A stretch of 13,500 nucleotides of DNA from Cristatella mucedo (taxonomy: Eukaryota > Bryozoa > Phylactolaemata > Cristatellidae), in the NCBI GenBank assembly GCA_009760855.2, contig WPIO01000254.1:64001-77500 (forward strand), given 5' to 3'. Positions 1 to 11,000 of this stretch are shown here, one piece after another; position 1 is the first letter of the stretch; each line of letters begins with the position of its first letter. Made by a program: the position numbers and the translations under genes. The notes under the pieces are model-generated. The model made no database searches. It was not told the origin of the DNA and was given only the letters and a program-made list of their open reading frames with translations.

Positions 1-2080
1 TCCGATAGTAGTTATCTTTTGTTTTGATATATATTTTTAAAATTGATGAGTCACAACCTAAAATGGTTTACAGAACAGTGGGAATACTTTAAAAGTTGCA
101 GAGTGACTGAATAAAGCAAGCTTTTCCAGGAGGAAGCATCTTTTTATATACGAGCGATTGAAAAAGTGACCAAAAAATACACTTCTGATATTAGTGATTT
201 ATTCGGTGTAGAACTAAATAGGTTGGGAGCAATCTAACAGTCACCAGAAGGCATATTTAAGAATCCTGAATTTGAATAACTTGGTGCAGACGTAAAGCAG
301 AGTAAAAATAATGCACCGCGGTAGATGAGCAGTGAAAATAGGGTATAGAGGACTAGTTATCTTCTTTCACATGGATACGAACTTGACAGTGCAGTCGCCT
401 GCGGCATCGTTGAATACCTAAATTAACATGTTGCACGGATTTCAGAGTCATGATTCCAGGAGTAAGGCAAACCTGTAACCCAGGAAGAATGCTTATGTCT
501 TGATCTTGTTTATCTTTATGATCGAAAAGCTAGCTATGGGATCGCCTAGATCATCACAAGGATTACCAGGTTGGGAGCTAGTTTGGGAGCATTTAAGAAG
601 CAGGTTATTCGTAGGCATCGGCTTCTTTGGCTTGAGCATCTTTGATTCAACGTTGCTTTTATAGAAGTTAGACTTGACCTCAGCTAGAATTAATTGGCAT
701 GATCTAAAAATGTACATGCATGCCTGGCGATGGATAGTTAGCTTTGTTCGTGTATATGCTTGTTCAAGCAATGGCTTAGTTGGCCTAGCTTGTTTAATGT
801 CTGTAGTTAACCGCGGGCTGTCTGGGCAAAGACAGAGTACCCTACTCGGAGGTGCAAACTCGTCAAGCTTGTCTGCATTGTTGCAGCATTGTACTAATGA
901 TGAGAGGCATGAATGGGGATTGAGCAGACGAGCAAGCGTGATATTTTTACGAGGACGGCATCAAGGTCATGGTTAATGAGGTTTGGTGATTTGCAATTAA
1001 ATTTAGATGCAGTAAAGTTCAAAGACTGTAGGTTGAATTACATTCGTTCGTGGTAAGACAAGCGTAACCAGGCGATGGTCAATGGTGACAGCTTGCACCT
1101 GTACAAGGAAAGTTCATCGAGTGTGTGCCTTATGATATGCGTAGGTTTATGCGCATGAGCCACAAGAGAAAATAAGTCATTAAGTGCGCTAAAAGCAGTG
1201 CAGATAGCTTCAGATAGGTTATCAAAGTGAATTTCAAAATCACTTATACTAGGGAAAGATAGATTTCGTACTTGCCGCATAGCGATTAAAGACTGCTGAC
1301 ACCATTGGAAGCTTATCGTCGAACTAAGTCGTACAATTTGAGTTGAAATACTTGTTCAAGGGAAATGCAATCGGCTTAAAAGCAAAAATTAACCTTGCGA
1401 TGACGGCAAATCTCCCTTTGGTTTTGATTTACCAATGGGTTTGAAAAAAGGAAAAGCCATTTCTTGTCGCTTCGATAACAGTAGGGCAGTTAACCTATAT
1501 TTGCCTTGTCTCGGTCAAGGCGAAAAAGGTAAAAATCATTCTCAGTAATTATATCGTTCATTTTAGGTGCTTATTAGGCATTGTGCGAGCATAGTAAAGA
1601 CAATTTGTATGCTGGGCCGCCGGTGCTATGACAGATCAGTTGACCACTAAGTTAGAGCGATTTAGATCATGCCATGAGGGAGATCGCTCAGGGTGGCTCT
1701 AGACATGCTGGAGATGCAAAATGAATGCATGATTCGATTTTGGGCAGCCCGAGCGCTCGGCGAAGAGTTTTTTGTTTAATGCTTAATATGATAGTCTTAG
1801 CACCAGCAACCGTATCTAGAAATGTATATGATCGACGATAAGAAAATGATCATAGGTAAGCCAGGTAATGGGAAATTCGCAAACAGCTATAGAATCCAAC
1901 GTATTTGGGGCTGGCCCGGCTGATACAAATTTAAGCAGTAAGCGTCTATATGACCACAGGCACCTAATTTCTTAGGCAATATGGTAAAACTGCAAGCGGT
2001 CAAGCCTTAACAGGTGATAGCTATATCGGAATCGGAGTTGGATGATCGCAATATGTTCGTTCTTTAGAAGAGTATTCTGC
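1..2080. other. No recognisable gene
   Basis: A+T-rich DNA without a protein, RNA or repeat that I recognise. Short open frames at 493-771 (minus), 674-976 (plus) and 1038-1280 (minus) have no family motifs and no splice or start context that stands out. Confidence 0.5.
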
Positions 2081-2245
2081 AATTGAAAAGACAAGCTAGT
2101 AGTGCTTGGTGTTAGAGGTGCCATGCACAAGGTCCACACCCACAAACGGCTAGTCGCAGCATGCATAGTGTCACAACTCATAGTCAATTAAAAGGTGACC
2201 CTCAAGGACAGACTGAATGTTGCGACAAACAGGTGTGTGTAGTTG
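2081..2245 (-). mobile_element. Old, diverged fragment of the same LINE 3' UTR
   Basis: The stretch aligns with the 3' UTR of the minus copy at about 3045-3195. Shared strings include GCAGCATGCA-AGTGTCA and CAAACAGGTGTGTG against TAAATAGGTGTGTT, with the intervening spacing kept. Similarity by eye is roughly 65%, so it is an older insertion than the copy at 2.9 kb. It lacks the terminal stem and ATT tail. A pairwise alignment is needed to set its edges. Confidence 0.45.
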
Positions 2246-2912
2246 CAGTCATATTATCTGTGAAAGCATGAGTTCGTCATCTTTTCTGTACCCATCAGAT
2301 TGTCCCCGTCATTATTGGCCCTTGCTAAGGATTTGGAAAGTTCAAGGAATCCTTTCCTGCCAAACCTGCAGTTCATCAAACAGTAGCCTCTCTAGGGCAT
2401 GACCTAGATCAACGGATAGCTTGAATAGTCGTTACTCTTGATGTTGATGTCAGCTTCAAGCTCACAGAGTACGGTTAACTGCAAAATTACACTATCATCT
2501 CCAGTTTAAGCTGCAACTCTGAAAGAAATGTAATCAATGCAAGCGGCAGACAGATATAGCCAACAATATATGTTATTTTAAAAGCTGTTTATGCTTCAGC
2601 GAAACTCGGAGTTTGTCCTTAAATGATCATAGAGCTGCGATTCTTGGAATTTATTTTTAGATTGCTAGACAAAAAATATGTGCAAGAGCCCTCTTTTTAG
2701 GAAACAGACTTAACGTTTGTGACGTACTGATGTGCTATTAGCTATTTTAGTGCATGCAGGCAGTATGAAACTCAGGAAAGTCTGCTCAGGAACCGAGAGC
2801 CAACAAGCTACTATTAGATGCTGCGTATAACCTGTTGGGTTGCTTTCGCCTTGTTGGACGGATTGCATTGACATTTTTTTAAATTTCCCTGTCTTGATGC
2901 ATATCTATTTCT
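2246..2912. other. No recognisable feature
   Basis: Unique-looking A+T-rich DNA between two LINE pieces. I see no coding signal. Confidence 0.5.
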
Positions 2913-2933
2913 TAATAATAATAATAATAATAA
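2913..2933. repeat. (TAA)7 microsatellite
   Basis: Trinucleotide run forming the tail of the minus-strand LINE copy. Confidence 0.9.
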
Positions 2934-3303
2934 TGCACTTGATAAGGCACCCCCAGAGAAATCAATCTCTTTCTAGGCGCTTTAAATTTGCTGAAAAGGG
3001 AAATGCAATTGAATGGTAAGTAAAATCATGCATGAAAAACAAACAAAATGAATAACATGGTAAGGCGTAAAATGCACAGGGTCAGCATGCAAATGTGGTT
3101 AGTGGCAGCATGCACAGTGTCAGCAAGCATAAGCACATGAAGGACGAATCATAGGGACCAACTAAATGCTGTCCTAAATAGGTGTGTTTTTAGGTTCCTT
3201 TAAAATGTGGTCAGGTCAGGGCATGTTCTGACGCAGGTCAGGAGGGAGTTCCATGCTTTGGGAGCATACGAACTAAATGCACGGTCCCCAAAATTCCTAA
3301 TGA
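2913..3303 (-). mobile_element. CR1/L2-like LINE 3' end, opposite orientation
   Basis: On the minus strand it reads FGDRAFSSYAPKAWNS, then CPDLTTF, a stop and RNLKTHLFRTAF, with a frame disturbance before the stop. The same 3' UTR as the 4207-4690 copy follows, ending in a (ATT)n tail (TAA repeats at 2913-2933 on the plus strand). Similarity to the 4.2-4.7 kb copy is high along the whole 3' UTR. Upstream of GDRAFS the sequence departs from the other copies at about 3300, so this is a short 5'-truncated insertion. Confidence 0.87.
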
Positions 3304-4206
3304 TCTAGATTACATTTGAGTTCAGTCAGAGGCTGACTAACCCGTCTGACTAAATAAATCTCCTTACAATTCAGGCAGAAAAATGATGGTCTACTTACTT
3401 AAAAAATACCGGGCTATAAAATGTATCAGGTGGAGACGTTCGGTAAATGTACGATATTTTTTCCTTGTGAGCCGAAAATCCTACCATAAGACCCTACCTG
3501 CATTAATGCTTAAATTTGAAAGGAGATGGCAATGTCTTTACAAAGGTGGAGTGTGAGTAGTGTAAATCCGTTGGATATGCCAAATTGATTGCATGAATTA
3601 ACGTGTTATGGTTTGTTTTGTTCTGAATAAACCATGGTCCTATTAAGATATAAAAAGATTAAAGAGAGCTAAGTTGCTTTCTTACACTGCATTCGGAACT
3701 TGTAACCGCTATGTTGAACGATTACATGATGCGGACTATCCCAAATGTTTCAATATTACCATCGCAATTAAAGAAGAGATTGTAGTTTAAGGTATTGTAT
3801 TGCATCATACTGTCACTAGAACCATTGAGGTGTGCAATAGGCCACTAAATATTCTCTCCTGCTGCCGACTACGGCTTATTCTTATCAGCCCGCCTGAGAA
3901 TCTGCTTCCAAGCTACTCATAATGTCATAAGCTCTCTTGGCTCAGCTGGGCTTCTTATTTTATTCCTTTGGATTGAGATGATGTCAACAGGCTACCAATT
4001 GTGTAACGAATGCAGGTTAGGCTTGGCGTGGGCTATGCAGAATTGGAAACGTATTCGAGTCCGGGACTTCCGATCAAGGTCAAATTGCTACGATCATGCA
4101 AGGCTTTCTGAATGGGCGTTTCGTCTAACCAAATTAATTTACGTTCTCGTGCTGACTTGCAGAACAGTCGTGTTTTTAAAAGGGTTTTATGAATAATGGA
4201 AAATGC
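3304..4206. other. No recognisable gene between the inverted LINE pair
   Basis: This is the spacer of the 2.9/4.2 kb inverted pair. Short frames near 3978-4196 (plus) and 4033-4290 (minus) show no motif. A small perfect hairpin, AGTCAG/CTGACT, occurs near 3335. Confidence 0.45.
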
Positions 4207-4690
4207 CACGACTAAATTTGGTACCCCGTCAGGCCAAGCATCGTACCACACGCTTTCCGGAATCCAACAGTTTATAAATACCTCGTACAAACCTTAAATA
4301 CTTTGTTGGAGACCGTGCATTTAGTTCGTATGCTCCCAAAGCCTGGAACTCCCACCCGACCTGTGTCAGAACATCCCCTGACCTGACCACATTTAAAAGG
4401 AACTTAAAAACACACCTATTTAGGACAGCATTTAGTGGGTCTCTGTAATTCGTCCTTGATGCGCTTATGCCTGCTGACACTGCATACTGCCACTAACCAC
4501 ATTTGCATGCTGTCCCTGTGCAGGTCACCCCTAACCATATTATTCATTTTGTTTGTTTTTCAAGCATGATTTTACTTACCATTTATTTGCATTACACTTT
4601 GCATCAAATGTAAAGCTCCTAGAAAGAGATTAAGTTCTCTGAGAGCGCTTTATCAAGTGCATTAGTATAGTATTATATTACATCATATTA
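4207..4690 (+). mobile_element. CR1/L2-like LINE 3' end (last exon-like segment of ORF plus 3' UTR)
   Basis: The frame gives KHRTTRFPESNSL, a stop, IPRTNLKYFVGDRAFSSYAP, KAWNS and LTTFKRNLKTHLFRTAF, ending at TAA 4446-4448. These are the usual last residues of CR1/L2-type ORF2. A 3' UTR of about 240 bp follows, with the terminal stem sequence (TAAAGCTCC and GAGCGCTTTA arms) and a decayed ATT-rich tail. One in-frame TAA and some altered residues make it inactive. The 5' edge is approximate, set where similarity to the copies at 10.0-11.1 kb fades. Confidence 0.88.
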
Positions 4691-6034
4691 ACTTTTCTTA
4701 GCAAAATTGTATTAGTATAATTAGAAAGTTTAAGGTAATATAGTAAGTAGTAGCACAACTGAACTTAATGTGTCAAAGTCAGCAAAGTATCGAATCTCAG
4801 AGTGATCGATTGTGGTGCCTAACTAAACAATGACGATGAAAATACGTTCGCACAGTGCCCTCAGAGATTTGAATCTCTATTTAGACACTTGGAAGACGCT
4901 ACATGGAGAGCAGTAATAAATCATTGGTGGTAACATCACCAAGGAGCAGGCACAGGTGAAGTGAGCAAATGCATATGAAAGACTAAACAGGAAGACTAGC
5001 GAACGGCTTTAACAGATAAGTTTATTTTGAGAAACTTTGCAAAGGTCATCCAGACATGGGACCTAGGGACATGCGCCAGGCGTGAATGGGTTCCCGGCTC
5101 TGTCATTATAAAAAGTCTTGCTACCCCTTTGTCATCTTTTCACTCATATGACGTAAAAATGTCACAGGTAGGCTGATAGTGACCTGACCGACGTGAAATT
5201 TCAATTACATGCTTTTGGAGCATAAGTTGGCTTCTCTGACTGCTGTCCTAGCAGTTGTACCTTGTACTTCATCAATTGCACAATTTGGTCTATACTAGGA
5301 CTATCAGTGTTAAATTTGTTATATATAGGTGGGGCTCACCTATCTCCATGTTCATCCCCCCCTGCATCTACGCATTATGGGTTTGAATGGGTTTAATGTT
5401 TCTGTCACAAAATGCTTTTGGGCAGTGGTCATTATGACATTCAACAGTTTGAGATTTCGACTTTTTATATTATTGTGCGCTTGGGTTAGCAAGGAGGCGA
5501 GTTTCCTGCATTTTATGAGTGGTTTTCCATATTTTTAAAATGCCCGGTTTGGAATCTGGTGATTTGATGCTAAAGATGTGTATGGATGAGCTGCAGTGCT
5601 ATACGTGACCTTGGACTTGCACAGGTAATAGGAAGGTCAACACGGCAGCAATATAGCATCTAACAATCGCTTATGATACCAGTGGTCTTTGTGCTAATTT
5701 TCATGCCATTCGTTTTATTGGTCTTTGTACAATAATAATAAATGGCCTTTGGGGGATAACTATCACTACTTGCAGACATTTTGGGGGATCACTCCCAATA
5801 CTGTTGATATATTCCCCTTAAGAGCAACTTTTCCAAACCGATGGACAGCCGTAGTATAACAGCTTCGTCAACAGAGCTTAGCTCTTTATTGGTTTTAAAC
5901 TAACTTTTCCACGTCACCAACAGACAGGCCTACCATCATACACATATGTATGTGAATAGGGAAACTGCCACTAAAGCTGCCTAAATAAAACTAAACTGCC
6001 TATATGCTTTTTTTATCAATGGATGTATACTGCA
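4691..6034. other. No recognisable gene
   Basis: A+T-rich DNA. A 69-codon frame (5329-5538, plus) is hydrophobic but lacks any family motif. A short TAA run lies near 5732. Confidence 0.5.
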
Positions 6035-6078
6035 CGTTTAGAGAACCTAATCTCCTTCTCGGCACCTTTGAAATGATG
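6035..6078 (-). mobile_element. Possible relic of the LINE terminal hairpin region
   Basis: The plus-strand string AGAGAACCTAATCTCC and the bases after it (TTCTCGGCACCTTTGAAATGATG) resemble the reverse complement of the 3' end of the 4.2-4.7 kb copy at about three quarters of positions. A TGCAC just upstream matches the end of the element after a short deletion. The length is too small to be sure. Confidence 0.3.
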
Positions 6079-6309
6079 AAGAATAAGCATGATAGGTTCC
6101 ACTGCTTGCTATTCAGAAACCCATACACTTGACAAGCCACTGCAGTAAACCGAGATCACTGAAATCAGTTGCATCATTATACTTTTAATAACTTTAATAC
6201 ACGAGAACTCGTCAGAGCTTTGGTTAAGTTTACTACCTTCGGCAGTGGGAAGAAAAACTCTCAAATACGCATATTATCAATCAAAAGAATCAGTAAAACA
6301 CTGGGGTAA

Positions 6310-6364
6310 TAGCTCGGGATAGAAATTGCTCGTGCTTGAATACATGAAGCTTGGATTCGAGTCC
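6310..6364 (+). other. Possible tRNA-derived (SINE-like) relic with A- and B-box-like strings
   Basis: TAGCTCGGGATAGA resembles a polymerase III A box. GGATTCGAGTCC, 43 bp downstream, resembles a B box, and the spacing is that of a tRNA. The stems of a tRNA cloverleaf do not form properly, so this is not an intact tRNA gene. It could be the head of a decayed tRNA-derived SINE or a coincidence. Confidence 0.25.
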
Positions 6365-6625
6365 ATTGGTGGGCGATATTTCCTTGCTTGTGTTCGGAAA
6401 GTGGTAACGGATCCTTTTAGGTGTTCCCAATCATCCCTTCATCACTAAAATGTGTCCTGCTCTAATATGGACAGCCATTGACTTGTCCTTTACCGAATTG
6501 CCAAAAAACATCTCGCTGATCACTTTGCATTTTTCATCTGTGTCCGAAAGAAAAGATAGGAATAAAAATTACCACGAATTTACCCTGAATTAATTAAATA
6601 ACGACTTCAAAAAGATTACAGCAAA

Positions 6626-6701
6626 GGTAAAGCGCCTAGAGAGAGATGAAGTTCTCTGAGGGCGCTTTATCAAGTGAATTCTTATTATTATTATTATTAT
6701 T
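6626..6701 (+). mobile_element. CR1/L2-like LINE, terminal 3' stub with hairpin and (ATT)n tail
   Basis: Only the last 75 bp of the family are present. A perfect 9-bp inverted pair, TAAAGCGCC (6628-6636) and GGCGCTTTA (6661-6669), encloses an inner AGAGA/TCTCT pair. TCAAGTG and (ATT)n (6682-6701) follow. It is the best-preserved terminal stem-loop of the family in this window. Such 3' hairpins followed by a short repeat are typical of CR1/L2 elements, whose own reverse transcriptase recognises the 3' end. It is an extremely 5'-truncated insertion. Confidence 0.85.
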
Positions 6702-7211
6702 GGGTGTGTATTAATTTTTAGATGAAACACTTGCTGGTAGCTTATTGTGCGTCTGGTAAGTTGTGTTTGTACACAAACACAACAGAGTGCAGTGTTTTCT
6801 GATAAAAGCTCGTGCTTTGTTGCTCGAAGTAAGCTCCAATGCTGTTTTTATGTGAGTTAACACCAGCAGGATGAATGTGTTAGAAATTTAGGACACTCTT
6901 TATTGAAGGTACAGCTCTTTATTTAAGTCTGAATGAGCCGCTCGGAGTTTTTAGCTTTGTGATACTCCGGTAAGCTGTAAACAACAGAAAAAAATCACTT
7001 ATAAAACCTCTTTTTGTCCGGTTTTAGATGTTGACCAAAAATTACTACTCTACAATCTTATATTTTCTTATTCTTATAAAGTAGCATGCTTTGAACATTT
7101 TTAAAGCTATTAATAATACACAAGATGAATTTTTAAAGGATGTCTTTACAATGTGAAGTAAAGCATTTTAAATCAATTCCTGTTTACTCATGTATATATA
7201 CTTATGTAGAC
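6702..7211. other. No recognisable feature
   Basis: A+T-rich sequence between the LINE stub and the tetranucleotide block. Nothing coding or structural is evident. Confidence 0.5.
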
Positions 7212-7530
7212 TTTGTTTATTTATGTATTTATTTATTTATTTATGTATTCATTTATTTATTTATGTATTTATTTATTCATTCATTTATTTATTCATTCAT
7301 TTATCTGTTTATTTATATTTCTTTATTTCTCTATTTCTTGAATTCTTTATTTCTTTATTTCTCTAATTATTTATTTATTTATTTATTTATCTAATTATTT
7401 ATTTATCTATTTATTTATTTATCTATTTATTTATTTATTTATTTATTTATTTATTCATTTATTTATTTATTTATTCATTTATTCATTCATTTATTTATTT
7501 ATTTATTCATTTATTTCTCCATTTCTTGAA
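7212..7530. repeat. Long (TTTA)n-type tetranucleotide repeat with TTCA variants
   Basis: About 320 bp of TTTA units, interspersed with TTCA, TGTA, TCTA and TTTC variants. Variants are clustered (TTCATTCA blocks recur), as expected from replication slippage of mixed units. The open frame across it encodes only a low-complexity Leu/Phe/Ile/Tyr string and is not a gene. Confidence 0.95.
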
Positions 7531-10018
7531 ATCCGTCGGATTTGTGGATGAGAGCATGCCACAATTACGTGGGTATCTCGCATTCACAAAGCGTGAACTC
7601 TGAGCTCTGAGGGTCGTCGGGGACTCGATGCACCTACTGTATAGGAGTCACTACCGATAGCTCGCCGACTGATCAGAGCTCCAAACCAGCTCTGAAGTCG
7701 GGGCCAAAAACGCACCTCTAGTAATAGTGCACAGGCTGTATAAGCGGTCAAGTTTGAGATTTCTCGCGGCCACACCAGGCCACATCGAGTCAGAAACTCG
7801 AAGGCCCAAGCAAATGACTCGATGAACGGCCTCGAGGCAGTTGTTGCAATATTTTCTTCTTTCACCAACAGTCCCGTGAATGGCTATGCACAGCTGCCGT
7901 AGTCCGTGTTGCCCCCTTCTTGGTTATCGGCGGCTAGTAGCTTCATATTCCGATCACGCGAAAATAGGACCCTCGCTCAGCAAGAGGTTAAGCAGGTGGC
8001 TTCAATATTCCAAAGACATGCTAGGTCTGACAGAAGTGAAAGAGGCACAGGATAACGTGATTAATGGCAAGTCTCAACTGGCTTTGCCCCATTGCTGCCC
8101 ACCTTCGACGAAACCTTACGTTCTTGTGTTAGGAGCGATGAGACGTAAAAACTGCATGTGTGTCACGTGATGGGTGGATCGCCCGTCATCGCAGCATGTC
8201 ATCTTTAGTAGTCAACGGCGTACTTGGCGAACCGCTTGGCGACGAGACGATAATGCTCGTAGGAAGTTTGACGATGGTGTAAGGTGGTAGTACATATGTT
8301 TTTCAGAAGATGCGCTCTTACTTGTGCTGTGACAGCACTGGGGTCCTTAAACAGCCCAGGGGACTCAGTTTCTCCGGCTAGCCACTCAGACTGGCGGAAC
8401 TAAATAATTAATAGTAGGGTATGCATCATAATCGTTGTACGGATCACAGTATTTATAAAGAAGACGAAAGTAATGGCCTTTAGGATCATCGTGTAGAGTC
8501 AAACATGTGGGCTAGTCGAGAAATGATATAGGCAAGCAGTTCCAGGCTGCTGCTGTTGCTGCTGCTTCCTCCGGCGAAGCTTTGGGCTCCACAGCAAGCA
8601 CCCGTAGCCGGAGAGAGTACCAAGGGTCGGAGCAAGCATCCATGGGTGGAGCGTCAATGGCCAGAGTGTTTTCGGCCAACCGTTGTTGACCTTTCTTCAC
8701 TCCTTTTTATCTAATTTCTGCAGAACATACCTTTTCAATATTTCTAAATAAGTAAAATAATGAGTGAATATGGACTAATTCAGCAGCCTTAACTTATATA
8801 GCTGCTGACAATTCTCAATGGCTTTTATTCTGCGTTCAGCAGACAAAAAATTAGCTGCTTCGGTAATCAGACTAATGTATTGGGCGATGAATTGCTAGCA
8901 CCATAGCGAAAAAATCAGTTAAGATGACCACTTAAGCTTCGCAGTCAAATCTGGGTACTTTCAGCATTGTAACGTTGCAAATATTCGGAGTTGCTTCAAA
9001 CAGATACCACAGCCAAGCAAGATGGTGTAGACCGGCGAGACTTCTGTCAAAATAATTATAAAGATAGCATGTCTTTTAGAGAGCAGCATGAGAAGACTGA
9101 ATCTCTATTCGAGCACTTTACTGCTTGCTGCAAGAGAACCGAGAGTTCACGGCAAGCATGGTGTCCTGCTTAAGCAAGCATACAACAAAAGACGAAGCTG
9201 AAGGTTAGTAGGCTTCTCGGTTGGTGACATGTAATGAGCTGTGCACAGATATATGCTCGAACAACACAGAACAACAGGCATGGCACTGTGGCTCCATATA
9301 TAAAATCATTTCGCACTTGCTTCCAGGTACAATGTTCATAGGTTTGCAAAGTACTTGTTTGAAAAGATAAATTCACTTGGATATAGCAATGGTCGCCAGC
9401 CTTAGGAAGCTCATAGCTTCTTTTATGAATGTCGCCAAAGCAGATGATTTAACGATGTCATTCGATAGTGACTTCCCTGTCCTGGAAATATTGCAACTGT
9501 CGATGAGGTCTTATAGAGATTGGTGTTTCATTAGGCAACACCGAGTCGATTGAACAGGCTGTGCAACAGAGGCCTGGTATGGATCTAAGCCAGATTGCTA
9601 GGCCAGGCCAAAAGAATTGAGTTAGCTAGTGGTGAGTGACAGATTCTTGAATTCGATATGCTGCTCTATAGACAGCCAGTTAGGATTGGTGAGCAATAGG
9701 TGAGCAGCGAGCTGTGATCACCTACTTTCATTAGTCCATCGTGTGCTTGTGCATGCTGAACTTATACATGTAGTCCGTAACCAGCTGACTATGCTTCTTC
9801 TTTAGCATACAGATCTCGAAATGCTTGGGAAGAGATTTAGTTCTTTTTAGGGCATTACACAAATGTTCTGCTATTGTTAATAGTATTGTGATTAACAGTA
9901 ATAGGATAAGAGTGCCTCGGAAGTTTCGTGGAAGTTTAAGGGCTGCCCGGCATACATGCTTGCTAAAGCAAAATTCATTCAAACCACAGCAATTAACATA
10001 ATTAATCTCATAATTAAT
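7531..10018. other. No recognisable gene; part is relatively G+C-rich
   Basis: From about 7540 to 8700 the composition is more balanced and CpG-containing than its surroundings, with frames of 94 codons (7584-7868, minus) and 96 codons (7880-8170, plus). Neither matches a family I know, and neither has flanking splice signals I trust. A second TCACGTGA occurs near 8164. From 8700 to 10018 the DNA is A+T-rich again and featureless. Confidence 0.4.
8546..8566. repeat. Short (GCT)n run
   Basis: Seven triplets, six GCT and one GTT. On the minus strand, in one frame, it would code for an alanine-rich string in a 62-codon frame (8512-8700), but nothing else supports a gene there. Confidence 0.8.
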
Positions 10019-10497
10019 CTGCCAGCATATCTCCAGTTGAATCTGCACGAAATCTAGGCGTCATGTTCCAAAGTGAACTTTCGTTAGACGACCACATCAG
10101 CTCCACAATCAAGTCTACCTACTTTCAGCTACATAACGTTGCTCAAATTCAGACTTGTTTAGATAAGCAAAGTACATCTAAATTGGTCCTTGCATTTGTG
10201 ACATCCCATCTTGACTTCTGTAACTCACTGCTTGCTGGCCGACCGGCATGTGCAATCAGGTGCTTACAGCTGGTGCAAAACTCTGCAGCTAGGTTCGTCT
10301 GTCGTGAGCAGTGCAGTTGCCACATTACACCACTTCTCGCCGACCTGCACTGGCTACCAGTCAAGCAACAGATCGACTTCAAGGTTTTGTCGCTCACTTT
10401 TAGGTCTCTTCCTTCTTGTGCTCCAGCCTATCTATCAGATCTACTGCCCCACCAGGCATCGTACCACTCGCTTTTCGGAATTTACTTTTTATCTTAA
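10019..10497 (+). mobile_element. CR1/L2-like LINE fragment, reverse transcriptase C-terminal region
   Basis: The plus strand encodes the region downstream of the reverse transcriptase catalytic core in Jockey-superfamily LINEs: SARNLGVMFQS, LSLDDHIS, LVLAFVTSHLDFCNSLLAG, LQLVQNSAARFV, HITPLLADLHWLPVKQQIDFK and APAYLSDLLPHQ. The frame is open from the 5' break to about 10455. There a 4-base deletion, relative to the sister copy at 10499-11105, shifts the frame, so the expected HRTTRFSE motif appears one frame over. The YxDD catalytic motif and the endonuclease are missing, so the copy is 5'-truncated, as is usual for LINEs. It also lacks its 3' end. It faces the copy at 10499-11105 tail to tail. 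Confidence 0.9.
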
Positions 10498-11000
10498 CCA
10501 AGGATTTGAGGTTTGTACGAGGTATAGGTAAACAGTTTCGAAAAGCAGGTTGTACGATGCTTGACCTGGTGGGGCAGTAGATCTGAGATGTAGGCTAGAG
10601 CCAAAGAATGGAGGGACCTGAAAGTGAGCGACAAAACCTTGAAGTCAATCCGTTGCTTGACTGGTAGCTAGTGCAGGTCGGCGAGAAGCAGTGTGATGTG
10701 GAAACTGCGAAGCTCACTACAGACAAGCCTAGCTGCTGAGTTTTACACCAGCTGTAAGCATCTGATTGCACATGCGAGTGGACTAGCAAGCACAGAAGTC
10801 GACGCAATGTCACAAATGCATTAGATCAATTTATATGTGGTATCCATGCCTAAACAAGCCCGAATTTGAGCAATGTTATGTAGCTGAAAGTAGGCAGACT
10901 TGATTAAGGAGATGATGTCTAACGTCTAACGAAAGGTCACTTTGGAACATGACACCTACATTTCGTGCAGATTCGACAGAAGATAAGCTGGCAGAACAGA
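10019..11000. repeat. Large imperfect inverted repeat formed by two LINE fragments
   Basis: The left arm (10019-10497) and right arm (about 10540-11000) are reverse complements of the same LINE segment, with only tens of bases between the paired parts. Matching stretches include GATCTACTGCCCCACCAGG on the left and its complement near 10565-10585. Transcription in either direction would give a foldback RNA with a stem of about 450 bp containing mismatches. Confidence 0.85.

Noticed and set aside
4045-4065. TATTCGAGTCC as a second tRNA B box
   Set aside because: The only A-box-like string is about 26 bp upstream, too close for a tRNA, and no stems form.
4033-4480. Minus-strand frames of 83-85 codons
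   Set aside because: Antisense to the LINE C-terminal segment on the plus strand, which has clear family motifs.
7140-7394. 84-codon hydrophobic frame resembling a membrane protein
   Set aside because: It is a translation of the TTTA repeat block.
7584-8170. Two convergent frames of about 95 codons in a G+C-richer patch as a possible gene
   Set aside because: No motifs, no convincing splice signals and no relation to each other; composition alone is not enough.
9731-10048. 105-codon minus-strand frame with a hydrophobic segment (TLILLLLITILL)
   Set aside because: It has no ATG at its 5' end, runs into the LINE fragment on the opposite strand, and shows no family motif.
10149-10397. 82-codon minus-strand frame
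   Set aside because: Shadow of the LINE reverse transcriptase region on the plus strand.
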